Assembly: GCA_030267125.1 (NCBI GenBank)
Contig: JAJDJJ010000007.1
Span: 1-53,969 of the forward strand
DNA length: 53,969 nucleotides
Reading direction: 5' to 3'
DNA from: Bacteroidales bacterium OttesenSCG-928-B11
GTDB lineage: Bacteria; Bacteroidota; Bacteroidia; Bacteroidales; WCHB1-69
In this document: in pieces, positions 17,252-26,686 of the stretch
Layout: every line of letters begins with the position of its first letter
Position numbering within the stretch: position 1 is the first letter of the stretch
Made by a program: the position numbers and the translations under genes
Notes under the pieces: model-generated
The model's input: the letters and a program-made list of their open reading frames with translations, nothing else
What the model was told of the DNA's origin: nothing
Database searches by the model: none

Positions 17252-17920
17252 ATGAAGCATCTCTTTTTGATATTATTATCTGTTCTTCTAAGTAGTTCGC
17301 ATATCTATGCGCAAGAGACAGAGACAAAAATGAGTTTTCCCGCTGAGGTTATGCTTTCGCTAAACAGGACAACGCCATCATACGGAGAACAAGGCAGATT
17401 TGGTTTTGGTATAGGAGCCTATTCTGTCTTGTTTAGTCAAAAAAGGTGCAATTTAATTCTCGGTTTGGAATACAACAAAAACAATCTGTTTGTTGAGTAT
17501 ATAAACACTAATGGGAAATGGGGAGGCGGAAACTATAACACGACTTATTCCATCAATAATATAGGTATTCCTGTCTGTTTTCGTGTAAATATGGGGAAAA
17601 AAGTAATATTTTTTATTGAAGCAGGTGCTTTTTTTGATTTTGCTATTTGGGGAAAAGGAGATGGTACTTATAAGTTAGTCCGCTATAACCTTGATTCTAC
17701 GATAACAAGAATTGAAAAACCATTCAATGATAAGGTCTCTTACAAAGCACCCAATGTTGGGATACAAGGAGGTGTCGGTTTGCGAATTCCTGTTCAGAAA
17801 CATGAAATCCTCATAAAAGGAGATTATAAATGGGGCATAAGAAAACTTATAGACAGTTATTCCACATATATACACAATAGCTACTGGCGGTTTTCAGCAG
17901 GATTTAGAGCAAATTTCTGA
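17252..17920 (+). CDS. Small outer-membrane beta-barrel protein
   Basis: A 222-aa protein. I start it at 17252 because MKHLFLILLSVLLSSSHIYAQ is a clear signal peptide; an upstream in-frame ATG at 17222 overlaps the GH16 stop (TAATG) and would add ten residues. The mature part has alternating aromatic/glycine strands ('GFGIGAYSVLFSQ', 'IPVCFRVNMGKKVIFFIEAG', 'GIQGGVGLRIPVQK') and ends '...WRFSAGFRANF', with a terminal aromatic typical of barrels. It is cotranscribed with the GH16 gene. Its role is unknown; it could take part in binding or uptake of GH16 products. Confidence 0.78.
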   Translation: MKHLFLILLSVLLSSSHIYAQETETKMSFPAEVMLSLNRTTPSYGEQGRFGFGIGAYSVLFSQKRCNLILGLEYNKNNLFVEYINTNGKWGGGNYNTTYSINNIGIPVCFRVNMGKKVIFFIEAGAFFDFAIWGKGDGTYKLVRYNLDSTITRIEKPFNDKVSYKAPNVGIQGGVGLRIPVQKHEILIKGDYKWGIRKLIDSYSTYIHNSYWRFSAGFRANF

Positions 17921-18031
17921 CAGGTTCATGATTCATCATTTCAGTAAAATCGGTTCATCGTAATTCCAGAAGAAGTTGAGCTGTCGACCGTCTCTTTTGA
18001 TATGGATGATGCTCTTTCTTTCTTTCGCCTC

Positions 18032-19492
18032 TTATTTCTTTGTCGTAAAATCCAAATAGACTGTATTTTTCGGTCTTGCAAAACCGGCACTCATGAAGAA
18101 CCGGGCAGGAAACGAAAGCGAGTAGGTTTTGCCCGCTTCTAATTTCACAGGAAGATACCACCGCAAACCATCTTCGCTCCAATAAGCATTCTTATCTTCC
18201 GGAACCTCAATGAAATATTCCTCTCCTTTTTCACCGTAACTGCATCCATTGTTACCCGTAGACATCGGCTTACTAAACGCCACGATGATGTATTCCGTAG
18301 CGGGATCTACTTTCTTACTTCCATTTTTGATATTCTCCACGGTCATCACCGGTTTTTCAGCATCCAACTGTTTCGCTATCTTCTTCGAGTTCAGGCTGTT
18401 TTGCAAAGCAATGATCTCGGGCATAAAATCTCGTAGCGTAGGATATTTGCCGCGGTTCTTTTCGTAAACGCCCAATGCTGTGTAAAGCTCTTTGATCCAA
18501 AGAAATCCTAATGCTTCTTGATTTTTCAAGGCATAATCGATATATCGGGAATTAGCGCCCTGCTGTTCTGTATATTTGATTTCGCAAGCGCGCACCAATA
18601 TTTCGCAAAGCATGGTTTTCGCATTTCCATACGCCTGCATCGCCATCAGCTCTTGTACTAATTTAAAAAACTCTTCCCCTTTCGGCAGCAATTGTTCCTC
18701 TTTCTCGTAAATCAACGGATTGCAGAAAGCATGGTTAAACTCATGAATCACAGTGGAAATCACGCGGGGTGAATAGGTAGGCATACCCGTGCTGTCGGTT
18801 GCCCAAGCACCGAGAATCGAGAAGATGTCTTCCCGACCATCAGTGTGATAAATGGTTCCACCATAGTTATTTGGCCCGTTTGCCAAACTGAGAACAAGGT
18901 AGAAATCGCCGGTCGGTTTGACACCGTAAAACTTCTCATACCAATCGAAGTTGATATCTTTCAACAGTTTTGTGAAGTTAGCTTCCGCAGCTTGCCGAAC
19001 AGGAAGTTGTTCATCGAAAAAACGGCGAAAGTTACTCTTTTGATAGAAATCGTTGAGCAAACCGATAAACTCGTCATTCTTGGCATAGTCCCAACGATCG
19101 TCTAACGATTTCGCTTCCAAATCCTTTTGGATGGAAATTTTGCCTTCGTTGATCTCCAAGATGGTTGCCATCGACATCACAGCATCGTAACCAATCCAAC
19201 GGCTTTCTCGCTCCGCCAACACAAATTCAATAACCGGATGATTTTTATATGCTATGAAGTGGCGGTCTATCGCATCTGCGTATTGTTCCAAGTCATCTGC
19301 CACATACTCTTCCGCCCCAGCTATTCGAAAGATAATACTCATCAGCTCCATTCGTTCATCCACCACGGGTTTGATCGAAATCTGCTGAGCGCCTACGGTG
19401 GTGACAAGAAGCAAAAGAACGAAAGTTAAAAATTGGCGGATGACAATTGATAATTGGCCCTGGTTCCTTCCGGTTATTCTTTGTGCTTTCAT
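18032..19492 (-). CDS. DUF4932-type protein with HExxH motif, putative metallopeptidase
   Basis: A 486-aa exported protein. A hydrophobic segment (about 19-36) near the N-terminus ends in 'TTVGAQQ'. The rest is soluble and looks like the DUF4932 family of Bacteroidota. It contains HEFNH at 250-254 ('VISTVIHEFNHAFCNP'), an HExxH zinc motif, with acidic residues downstream that could give the third ligand. The C-terminal about 100 residues ('TEYIIVAFSKPMSTG', 'YSLSFPARFF') resemble an Ig-like/SbsA-type domain. It lies 48 bp after the ABC permease gene on the same strand, perhaps in that operon. Peptidase activity is inference. Confidence 0.75.
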   Translation of the reverse strand: MKAQRITGRNQGQLSIVIRQFLTFVLLLLVTTVGAQQISIKPVVDERMELMSIIFRIAGAEEYVADDLEQYADAIDRHFIAYKNHPVIEFVLAERESRWIGYDAVMSMATILEINEGKISIQKDLEAKSLDDRWDYAKNDEFIGLLNDFYQKSNFRRFFDEQLPVRQAAEANFTKLLKDINFDWYEKFYGVKPTGDFYLVLSLANGPNNYGGTIYHTDGREDIFSILGAWATDSTGMPTYSPRVISTVIHEFNHAFCNPLIYEKEEQLLPKGEEFFKLVQELMAMQAYGNAKTMLCEILVRACEIKYTEQQGANSRYIDYALKNQEALGFLWIKELYTALGVYEKNRGKYPTLRDFMPEIIALQNSLNSKKIAKQLDAEKPVMTVENIKNGSKKVDPATEYIIVAFSKPMSTGNNGCSYGEKGEEYFIEVPEDKNAYWSEDGLRWYLPVKLEAGKTYSLSFPARFFMSAGFARPKNTVYLDFTTKK

Positions 19493-19540
19493 AATTTATT
19501 GGTTTTTAGGATTATTATTTATTTTATGACACTTTCCCTA

Positions 19541-20800
19541 CTAATTTACTAACTCGCGCGGTATCATTTTCGCCGCGCGCCATGCCGGATACCAAACGGC
19601 AAGCACCACCGTCAGCGACAAGAATAACAAAGTGACGGCAATGACCATGAGATTTTCGAAGAAGTTCTGCCAACTATTTTCGGTGATGTTGAAATTGAGA
19701 AACGGGAGAAGTTCAAACTGGGCGATGTTGATGAAGATGACCAAGCCAAAAACAGCAGAAATGCCTAACAGAATGAGTGCCTCGGCAATGCACATCCGCC
19801 CGATGTTACCACGGGTTGCACCCAGCGATAACCGCAATCCTATATCCTTCTTGCGCAACTTGATTTTATTCCAAAAGCTGCCGATGATACCAATGAAAAT
19901 ATTGGCGACTACAAAAAAGAGAATAATCCCCAACAACTTGAATCTTAGCACAGGTATGTCTTCCGATAAGCTTTCCCTTTTCAACTCTTCAGAAGATATC
20001 ACATCTGAAATCCGGAATGGGTAAACATTCGACACCTCCATGATCTGTTCTTTGTATTTTTTGATAAAATGACGATCCGCTTCCGGTTTCACGCGGATAG
20101 TGATCTCAGCCTCCTGCAGATCTAATTCTCCATCAGGACGGATGAGTGTATAAACAACAGGAATGTGATACAGTGCCGAGGATTTGGTTGGAGAAACCAC
20201 TCCGCGTACCTTCAATTCATCATCATAACCATCAATATGTGTGAGTTGAAATATATCAATACTCTCGCTCCCTTTTCTGTTATCGTAATATAATAAGGGA
20301 AACTCATTTTTTATAGTTCCACTGATGAGCGCCTCCTCATAGCTACTGTTCCGGTCAAAATTCGACCCTTTCAGCACATCTATCCGAAAAACATCAAGGT
20401 ATTCCGGTGTTATTTTCTTGTGATCAGCGATGATGAAACCGTCATCTTTCCGGATCATGTAACTGCGATTTATCCCACCGTATGGTTTCCCCATCTCCGA
20501 CAATGCAGCAGTTTCCACAAAGGGCAGTTCCCTGATCGCTTTCAACATATACAACAGCTTTTCATTATATGATGTCGAATCACTGTATTCCAATTCGGCG
20601 GTATTTTCGATACTCGACTCAAGGGGTAACACGTATGTATGGGTGGTATCCATTCCCGGATCTTTCCGGTAATCTTGAAAATACGTGTTAAGATATAGTA
20701 CACAACAATTTATGATCACAAACGCCAGCATCAATTCAAAAAGCACCCAAAAATTGTTCTTCCGTTCTCTCCATATTATTTTAAAAATCTGTTTGATCAT
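19541..20800 (-). CDS. MacB-like ABC transporter permease (type B, copy 2)
   Basis: A 419-aa permease with one N-terminal transmembrane helix (about 20-42, after 'KIIWRERKNNFW'), a large periplasmic MacB-core-like domain and a C-terminal FtsX domain with three helices (about 285-410). The FtsX part has 'KKDIGLRLSLGATRGNIGRM', typical of MacB permeases. By eye it is a paralogue of the protein at 22106-23338. The ATPase is encoded separately at 24617-25282. The substrate is unknown; MacB-type systems move proteins, lipoproteins or peptides from the periplasmic side. Confidence 0.9.
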   Translation of the reverse strand: MIKQIFKIIWRERKNNFWVLFELMLAFVIINCCVLYLNTYFQDYRKDPGMDTTHTYVLPLESSIENTAELEYSDSTSYNEKLLYMLKAIRELPFVETAALSEMGKPYGGINRSYMIRKDDGFIIADHKKITPEYLDVFRIDVLKGSNFDRNSSYEEALISGTIKNEFPLLYYDNRKGSESIDIFQLTHIDGYDDELKVRGVVSPTKSSALYHIPVVYTLIRPDGELDLQEAEITIRVKPEADRHFIKKYKEQIMEVSNVYPFRISDVISSEELKRESLSEDIPVLRFKLLGIILFFVVANIFIGIIGSFWNKIKLRKKDIGLRLSLGATRGNIGRMCIAEALILLGISAVFGLVIFINIAQFELLPFLNFNITENSWQNFFENLMVIAVTLLFLSLTVVLAVWYPAWRAAKMIPRELVN

Positions 20801-20803
20801 GAC

Positions 20804-22048
20804 TTAACGGTTTTGGTTGAGGGATTCGGTGATGGTTTGTTTGGTGGCGGATAGCGCCGGTATGATCGTCGACAAGAAGCTCAACAACACGCAGGTTAAC
20901 AACACGGTAACAAGGACATAGGGCGAGAAAGCCGCATTTAGCGGAATATCATAATCAACGTGATTAGGAATTACCGGACCATTCCAATAGAGCAGTTTAC
21001 TCAATCGAAAGAGCAGAAAGAAAGAGCCGGCAAAACCGATAAGCGCCCCGATGAAGGTTAGTGTTAGATTTTCCATTAAGAGTTTTGAGATGATCGACTT
21101 CCGACTTGCGCCGTAAGCTTGCCGGATACCAATCTCCTCCACCCGGTCTTTGATGCGGGAATTGTTAAATCCCGACAGATTCGCAGCCGGAATGATGAAA
21201 AGCAATGCCAAAACAAGAAATAGTTTCCAATTGGCGGCAGCAATGTGCGTAGGTTCACTGCTTAATACCCTATAAGCTTCCTCCCTGTGTGTATAAGGAC
21301 CAAAAAGTGTCAGTTCCCAATCACTGGTGGCATTATATCGCTGGACAACAGCTTGTACCTCTTCCACTACTTTTTTCTTCGCTTTTTTAGTCGGCACATA
21401 ATACATGATGCTAAACCAAGCCTGCTCATTTTCGGGATCAAAATTGGGATCGGACTTGTAGGGGATCCAGGCTTTACCTGCCGCATGAGAAAACGTTGAA
21501 GGAACATCTTTCACCACACCCACCACCGTATAATCGAAATCATCAATAGAAACGGTTTTATTCAGAGCCGGTTCCCCGCCAAAAAGTTGTTCTGCCGTGT
21601 GTTTTGACAATACAACACAGGGAGCTCCTGCCTCAAATTCTTCTTTCGAAAAAGGTCGTCCTTCCAAAAAATCATACGACATGATCTTCCATAAATGGTG
21701 GTCACATGTTTTAACACCCAACTTGATCTCTTCCGAAGCGAAATCAGATTGAACATTGGCATAATTATTACCGGTCAATGAAGCAAACTCCACACCTTCT
21801 ATATCGATGAGTTTCTTGCAAAGCGGATAGGATGGCGGCACATACATCGTGCTGTTATTCTGTCGCAAAATCACCTGTTTGACATAAAGCAAATCATTAC
21901 GACTTATCTCCGGCGCCATCGGCGCACTCTTGATAATCTCTGCCGTCATAACCGTCATCACCAGCATGATGGCGATCGCCGTCCCTACCACCGATGCCGT
22001 GGTCATGAAGAGGTCTTTCTTTAAAATGTAGAGGGTTTGCCTGATCAT
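20804..22048 (-). CDS. MacB-like ABC transporter permease (type A, copy 2)
   Basis: A 414-aa permease with an N-terminal helix (about 17-40), a MacB-core domain (about 45-260) and a three-helix FtsX domain ('RVEEIGIRQAYGASRKSIISKLL', about 291-313). The N-terminus 'MIRQTLYILKKDLFMTT' closely matches the type A copy at 23382-24599, including 'PMAPEISRNDLLYV' versus 'PIAPENNRDKTLYI'. It is 3 bp upstream of the type B copy, so the pair is tightly coupled and may form a heterodimer. Confidence 0.9.
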   Translation of the reverse strand: MIRQTLYILKKDLFMTTASVVGTAIAIMLVMTVMTAEIIKSAPMAPEISRNDLLYVKQVILRQNNSTMYVPPSYPLCKKLIDIEGVEFASLTGNNYANVQSDFASEEIKLGVKTCDHHLWKIMSYDFLEGRPFSKEEFEAGAPCVVLSKHTAEQLFGGEPALNKTVSIDDFDYTVVGVVKDVPSTFSHAAGKAWIPYKSDPNFDPENEQAWFSIMYYVPTKKAKKKVVEEVQAVVQRYNATSDWELTLFGPYTHREEAYRVLSSEPTHIAAANWKLFLVLALLFIIPAANLSGFNNSRIKDRVEEIGIRQAYGASRKSIISKLLMENLTLTFIGALIGFAGSFFLLFRLSKLLYWNGPVIPNHVDYDIPLNAAFSPYVLVTVLLTCVLLSFLSTIIPALSATKQTITESLNQNR

Positions 22049-22105
22049 AATAAGTGTATTGATGAATAATTAGCTGTTAGTCTGTATTCTACTTTCACCT
22101 CATTA

Positions 22106-23338
22106 TCAATTCTCCATTGCCAGTTGATGCGGTTGCATTTTTCCTGCCTGCCGAGCCGGATACCAAACAGCGAGGAGACAGAAGAGAGCTAATATGCCAA
22201 ATGTGGCCAAAAAGATTAACGCATTGACACCAATGTTGATCCATGAGTTTGCGGAGAGTTGGAAATCGATGAAAAAGAAAGGATCTAAAACTGCAAGATT
22301 GACGATCACAACCAGTGCTAAAACAGCGGCAATGCCAAGCAGTAACAGTGTTTCCGAAAAAAACTCCCTGCGAATGTCTCTGCTCGTTGCGCCAAGCGAG
22401 AGACGTAGTCCTATATCCTGTCGCCGCGCCTGCACCCTGAACCAAAATGTCCCTACAATTCCAAGGAAGATGTTAAGTAACAAGAAGAAAGAGATGATTG
22501 AAATATTTGTCAAATCACGATCATACTCCATCATTTCGGCATACTCTTTTTTTCGCAATTGATAGGATTCAACTTTTGAGAGGTAATAGGGATAAATCTC
22601 CAATCTATCTTTCATATCTTCAAAAAAACGATCTTCGAAATTCACATCCGCTTCCGGTTTCACTCTGACACTTAATTCATGAAAAGTGGGCAAGGCTCTA
22701 TTATCCATTGTCATCTTGCAATAAACGGCAAATTCATAAACATCGTATTGACTTCGTTTGATCGGGGCCGTCACGCCTACCACTTCTTTTGCTGCCCCAT
22801 CCTTATCAAAGTATACGGCACCAACATTCAAAATGTCATTTCCAAAAAAACTATTTCCGGGCATACCACTGATTATAACATTATGATCAAGGGAATTTTC
22901 ATCAAAAGATCTCCCTTTCAAGAAATCAATCTTGAACACATCGAAAAATTGGGGTGTAATATCTTTTTGCCAAATACCAGCCCATTCTCCATCGATATAT
23001 ATACCATTTCCTCTGTAAGAAGTCATATTGGGTGCGCTAGCAATGGAAAGAGCCGCACTCTCCACTGCCGGATGTTGCTTGATGAGTTCCAGCATATAGA
23101 ACAGTTTTTTGTTATTTTCCTCTCTTTTCTCCTCATTCCGCGCCTCTTCCTCGTAATCAAGAATGATTTGGTAGGTGTGTTCGATATCATGCCCCGGATC
23201 CTCCACATACATTTTTGTGAAAGAGTAAACGAACAACAGGCAGCAGTTCAGAATTACGAACGGGATAAATAACTCCAACAAAATCCAAAGGTTGGTTTTT
23301 CGTTCTTTCCATACAATTTTTAAGGTTTGTTTTAGCAT
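22106..23338 (-). CDS. MacB-like ABC transporter permease (type B, copy 1)
   Basis: A 410-aa permease. I start at the fourth codon of the frame (MLKQTLKIVWKERKTNLW) because this matches the paralogue's N-terminus; an ATG three codons earlier (23347) is also possible. It shares with the other type B copy the phrases 'YVEDPGHDIEHTYQI' versus 'YRKDPGMDTTHTYVL' and 'RQDIGLRLSLGATSRDIRRE'. The order is N-terminal helix, periplasmic core, FtsX domain. It pairs with the type A copy upstream. Confidence 0.9.
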   Translation of the reverse strand: MLKQTLKIVWKERKTNLWILLELFIPFVILNCCLLFVYSFTKMYVEDPGHDIEHTYQIILDYEEEARNEEKREENNKKLFYMLELIKQHPAVESAALSIASAPNMTSYRGNGIYIDGEWAGIWQKDITPQFFDVFKIDFLKGRSFDENSLDHNVIISGMPGNSFFGNDILNVGAVYFDKDGAAKEVVGVTAPIKRSQYDVYEFAVYCKMTMDNRALPTFHELSVRVKPEADVNFEDRFFEDMKDRLEIYPYYLSKVESYQLRKKEYAEMMEYDRDLTNISIISFFLLLNIFLGIVGTFWFRVQARRQDIGLRLSLGATSRDIRREFFSETLLLLGIAAVLALVVIVNLAVLDPFFFIDFQLSANSWINIGVNALIFLATFGILALFCLLAVWYPARQAGKMQPHQLAMEN

Positions 23339-23381
23339 AATGATCAATAATTGAATAATTTAAAATTCATATCACTCCCAT

Positions 23382-24599
23382 TTAGCTTCGAATTGATTCG
23401 GCTATAGTGAATTTCGCTGCCCGCAAGGCCGGCACTATCGTCGAGATGACACTCAACAGAATGCAAGCTAAAAAAACGACAAGGAAGATGTAGGGCGAGA
23501 CGATGGCATTAAGCGGAATGACGGCATCGGCGGGAAGTCCAATGAAAAGATGGTTGCGCAGGAAATAGAGTGCGATATACGATAAGAGAAGTCCTAACAC
23601 ACCGCCGATCAGCGTGGTGATGAGGTTCTCTTGCAGCATCTGCCTGATGATCGATCTTTTGGTTGCACCAAACGCCTTGCGGATGCCGATCTCCTCCGTC
23701 CGTTTCTTAATCCGCGAGAGATTGAAACCCGAAAGATTGAGCGCCGGAATGAGAAAAAGGAAAAAAAGAATCACAGATAGCTTGATTGTCTCCATGGTTA
23801 TTTTGGTAGGGCTATTATTCCATTTGTTATGCACTTGTTCCCGCTGCGAGTAAGGTCCCAGATAGGTCAACAGTTCCCCTTCATGTATTGTGGTGAATTT
23901 TTGCTCTATCTCCCTCACTTCTTGTGTTAAAAGAGCTTTGTCTTTCTTACTGTCCATCAGCAACAGGAGGGAATAACCCATTTTCTCATAATTAAAAGAA
24001 GAAGTATAGGGAATCCAAATATCACTGTATGCGTAGGGAAAGATGGGAGATATATTTTCCACTATACCCACTACGGAATACTTTTTATTATTCAGTATGA
24101 ATGTCTTTCCTACCGCTGATTTTTTACCATATAATTCTTCGGATAATTTTTGGGAAATCACCGCTTTATTCAATCCGGCAGCAAAATCCTCCCTGTTAAA
24201 ATGAGTTCCCTCAACAAAATCAAAAGAGATAAACTTCCAATAGTTATCATCACAATAACTACACGTACACTCCATACGTTTCGAGCCGGAAGATGTTTTT
24301 ATAATCTCTTGTCCTTTCGTAAGCAATGTTTTCAATTTTGCATTTTCCAAGTATCGCAAATAATCATTATAATGCTTATAACTAACAAGTCCACAATTCG
24401 TTGACGATTTATTTTTATACATCTCCGATCTGATATAAAGTGTTTTGTCCCGATTATTTTCCGGTGCGATAGGTATTGTCTTGATCATCTCCACCATCAA
24501 GATCACCATGATCATCATGATAGCCACCGCTGTTCCCGCCACAGAAATCACAGTGATGAAAGGGTTTTTTCTTAAAAGGTAAAAGGTTTGTTTTAACAT
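23382..24599 (-). CDS. MacB-like ABC transporter permease (type A, copy 1)
   Basis: A 405-aa permease. Start chosen at MLKQTFYLLRKNPFITV to match paralogues; an upstream ATG at 24617 overlaps the ATPase stop by 1 bp and would add six residues. It has an N-terminal helix, a MacB-core domain with an unusual 'CTCSYCDDN' cysteine cluster (about 115-123), and an FtsX domain with 'KRTEEIGIRKAFGATKRSII'. It directly follows the ATPase gene. Confidence 0.9.
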   Translation of the reverse strand: MLKQTFYLLRKNPFITVISVAGTAVAIMMIMVILMVEMIKTIPIAPENNRDKTLYIRSEMYKNKSSTNCGLVSYKHYNDYLRYLENAKLKTLLTKGQEIIKTSSGSKRMECTCSYCDDNYWKFISFDFVEGTHFNREDFAAGLNKAVISQKLSEELYGKKSAVGKTFILNNKKYSVVGIVENISPIFPYAYSDIWIPYTSSFNYEKMGYSLLLLMDSKKDKALLTQEVREIEQKFTTIHEGELLTYLGPYSQREQVHNKWNNSPTKITMETIKLSVILFFLFLIPALNLSGFNLSRIKKRTEEIGIRKAFGATKRSIIRQMLQENLITTLIGGVLGLLLSYIALYFLRNHLFIGLPADAVIPLNAIVSPYIFLVVFLACILLSVISTIVPALRAAKFTIAESIRS

Positions 24600-24616
24600 A
24601 GTGTCCCTATTAATCA

Positions 24617-25282
24617 TTATTCAACCCGTCTGCCATCAAAGAATCGCATCACCTGTTTTGTGGTTTTGGCGATCTGTTCATCGTGGGTGACCATCACGAT
24701 AGTTGTGCCGTCTTGGTTTAATTGGTGCAACAGGTCGATGATCTCTTGCCCCATTTTACTGTCAAGATTACCGGTAGGCTCATCGGCGAGGATGATATCA
24801 GGATTGCCGATGATGGCACGGGCAATGGCTACGCGCTGACACTGACCGCCTGAAAGTTGCGAAGGATAGTGTCGCATACGGTGCGACAAGCCCACGCGTT
24901 CCAAAACCTCTTTTGCACGCTGGGTGCGGTTGGAGACACCGTGACGATAAATCAGCGGCAACTCCACATTATCCAACACATTCAATGAGCTGATCAAATG
25001 AAAACTCTGAAAGACGAAGCCGAGGGTTTTGTTACGAAAATGCGCTGTCTCTTTCTCTTTCATCTTGGTGGTGTCGACACCATTGAGCGTCACAATGCCT
25101 TTGGTGGGACAGTCGAGCAACCCCATCACATTGAGCAACGTGCTTTTCCCGCAGCCCGAAGGACCCATTACTGAGATAAAATCCCCTTTTTCCACTGACA
25201 AGTTTACATTTTCCAAGGCGATAGTTTCCACTTCATCGGTCTTGTAAATTTTGGTAATCCCTTCTAAATTAATGATAGACAT
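24617..25282 (-). CDS. ABC transporter ATPase (MacB/LolD family)
   Basis: A 221-aa nucleotide-binding protein with every key motif: Walker A 'GPSGCGKST', Q-loop in 'GFVFQSFHL', signature 'LSGGQCQRVAIARA', Walker B 'IILADEPTGNLD' and H-loop 'VMVTHD'. Stand-alone ATPases of this type drive MacB/LolCDE-like permeases. One ATPase is present for four permeases, so it presumably serves both pairs. Confidence 0.96.
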   Translation of the reverse strand: MSIINLEGITKIYKTDEVETIALENVNLSVEKGDFISVMGPSGCGKSTLLNVMGLLDCPTKGIVTLNGVDTTKMKEKETAHFRNKTLGFVFQSFHLISSLNVLDNVELPLIYRHGVSNRTQRAKEVLERVGLSHRMRHYPSQLSGGQCQRVAIARAIIGNPDIILADEPTGNLDSKMGQEIIDLLHQLNQDGTTIVMVTHDEQIAKTTKQVMRFFDGRRVE

Positions 25283-25373
25283 GATGTTTTATTTTTTTAT
25301 GTTTTTCCAGAATCCTAAAAATATGTTTTTCTCTTTTCCTTAACTTTCCTGGTGTCATCTTTTCGCACCTTCC

Positions 25374-26618
25374 CTACTTTACTTTCAATTCCCTCTTATT
25401 TCTAAATGACGACATGTCATTAAGAATCACGCGGTCATTCAATTTCAAACCATCCATCACTTCCACGTAATCAAAACCACATTCTCCCAGCATAACTTTT
25501 TGTTTTATTGCTTTATCTCCGCGAATCACCCACAGTTCATACTCACCTTTCCCAATATAGAAGGTATGGTGTGGCAAGCGAAGAACCTGTTCTTTCACTC
25601 CCCAATGGACATACACATCTGCCCGTAAACCTGCCCGCAAACTCCTGTGTTCCGGATTATTGAGTGTAATTACGAATGAGATCAACCCGTTGTTGACTGA
25701 AGGCGTGACATTGCTGATGACACCCTCCAGCTGCGTTTTACCAATCACCACCGTCACCTTCTCACTCACAGACACCTTGTCGGCATAGCCCACGGCAATA
25801 TCCGCATGCACCTTAAAACTGGAGAGATCTGAAAGCGTGGCGATACGTGTCCCCGGACCGATCTGCGTGCCAATTTCCTGGTTCACAAAGGTAAGTGTGG
25901 CATTCTGAGGAGATAGCACTCTTGACTCTTTCAATAAGCGCTCGCTCTCCTCCAATGTTTTACGGAAAATATTGAGATCCAATTCCTGCACCTTCAGTTC
26001 TGCGGCAGCATTGGATTTTTGATTGTCAATACGTTGTTTCAATTGCTCCAACTCTAATTTGGATATTTCCAAATTTAGTTTCAGCTGACGGGTCTTTTCG
26101 GTGGTGCTGGCACCAAGGCTGTCCAAATAAAGTTCATTGCGCCAGTCATTCTCAAGTTGCTTCAACATCATCTCCTTCACCACAAGCTGCATTTCCAATT
26201 CCGACAATGTGTTTTCCTGATTAACACGAAGTTGTTCTAAGCGACTTTTACGCATCTCTAATTCATCCAATTTCTGGGCGAAGTTAGATTCCAATGAGGT
26301 CAAATCAAGTTTCAGGATAGGATCGCCGGTTTTGACAAGATCGCCGGCATTACGATACACCTCCACGATCTTAGTGCTGATGGGCGACACAATCACTGAC
26401 TCCACTAGCGGAATAACTTTACCGGAGGCACTCACGGTAACCTCCAACACACCGCTATCTACCGTACCGATGGTGAGACTTTTTTCCACTAACCGCGAAC
26501 GCAACAATCCCAACAGCACGATGATCGCCCCGATTACAAGTACAATGCCCATCACATAGCGTGCTCCCCGCATCACTTTCTGTCTCTGCTGAACCGCCTT
26601 GGGAATTTCTTTATCCAT
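25374..26618 (-). CDS. MacA/HlyD-type periplasmic adaptor
   Basis: A 414-aa adaptor. I start at MDKEIPKAVQQRQKVMRGAR because a transmembrane helix (about 22-42) follows it directly; the frame extends upstream to 26681 with a cysteine-rich segment that does not look like an N-terminus. Lipoyl halves ('VTVSASGKVIPLVES' and 'ESRVLSPQNATLTFVNQEIG') flank a long helical hairpin (about 115-225), followed by a beta-barrel ('ITLNNPEHRSLRAGLRADV'). It is the first gene of the ABC exporter operon. No TolC gene is in this operon, so it may use another outer-membrane channel. Confidence 0.9.
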   Translation of the reverse strand: MDKEIPKAVQQRQKVMRGARYVMGIVLVIGAIIVLLGLLRSRLVEKSLTIGTVDSGVLEVTVSASGKVIPLVESVIVSPISTKIVEVYRNAGDLVKTGDPILKLDLTSLESNFAQKLDELEMRKSRLEQLRVNQENTLSELEMQLVVKEMMLKQLENDWRNELYLDSLGASTTEKTRQLKLNLEISKLELEQLKQRIDNQKSNAAAELKVQELDLNIFRKTLEESERLLKESRVLSPQNATLTFVNQEIGTQIGPGTRIATLSDLSSFKVHADIAVGYADKVSVSEKVTVVIGKTQLEGVISNVTPSVNNGLISFVITLNNPEHRSLRAGLRADVYVHWGVKEQVLRLPHHTFYIGKGEYELWVIRGDKAIKQKVMLGECGFDYVEVMDGLKLNDRVILNDMSSFRNKRELKVK

Positions 26619-26678
26619 TATTGATCGTTTGCCACAACAACAGCAATTGCCATGCCAATAGATCAACTCATTGATAAT

Positions 26679-26686
26679 CAAATATA
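26679..26686 (-). promoter_or_regulatory. Putative -7 element (TATATTTG) of the ABC exporter operon
   Basis: Reads TATATTTG on the minus strand, 60 bp upstream of the MacA-like start. No -33 match is obvious. The 196-bp gap here (26619-26814) otherwise holds two short inverted repeats (GTCC/GGAC near 26703-26716; CCAAT/ATTGG near 26774-26789) and no gene that I can support. Confidence 0.4.

Noticed and set aside
22679-23272. 197-codon plus-strand open frame
   Set aside because: Antisense to a well-supported permease; no recognisable features.
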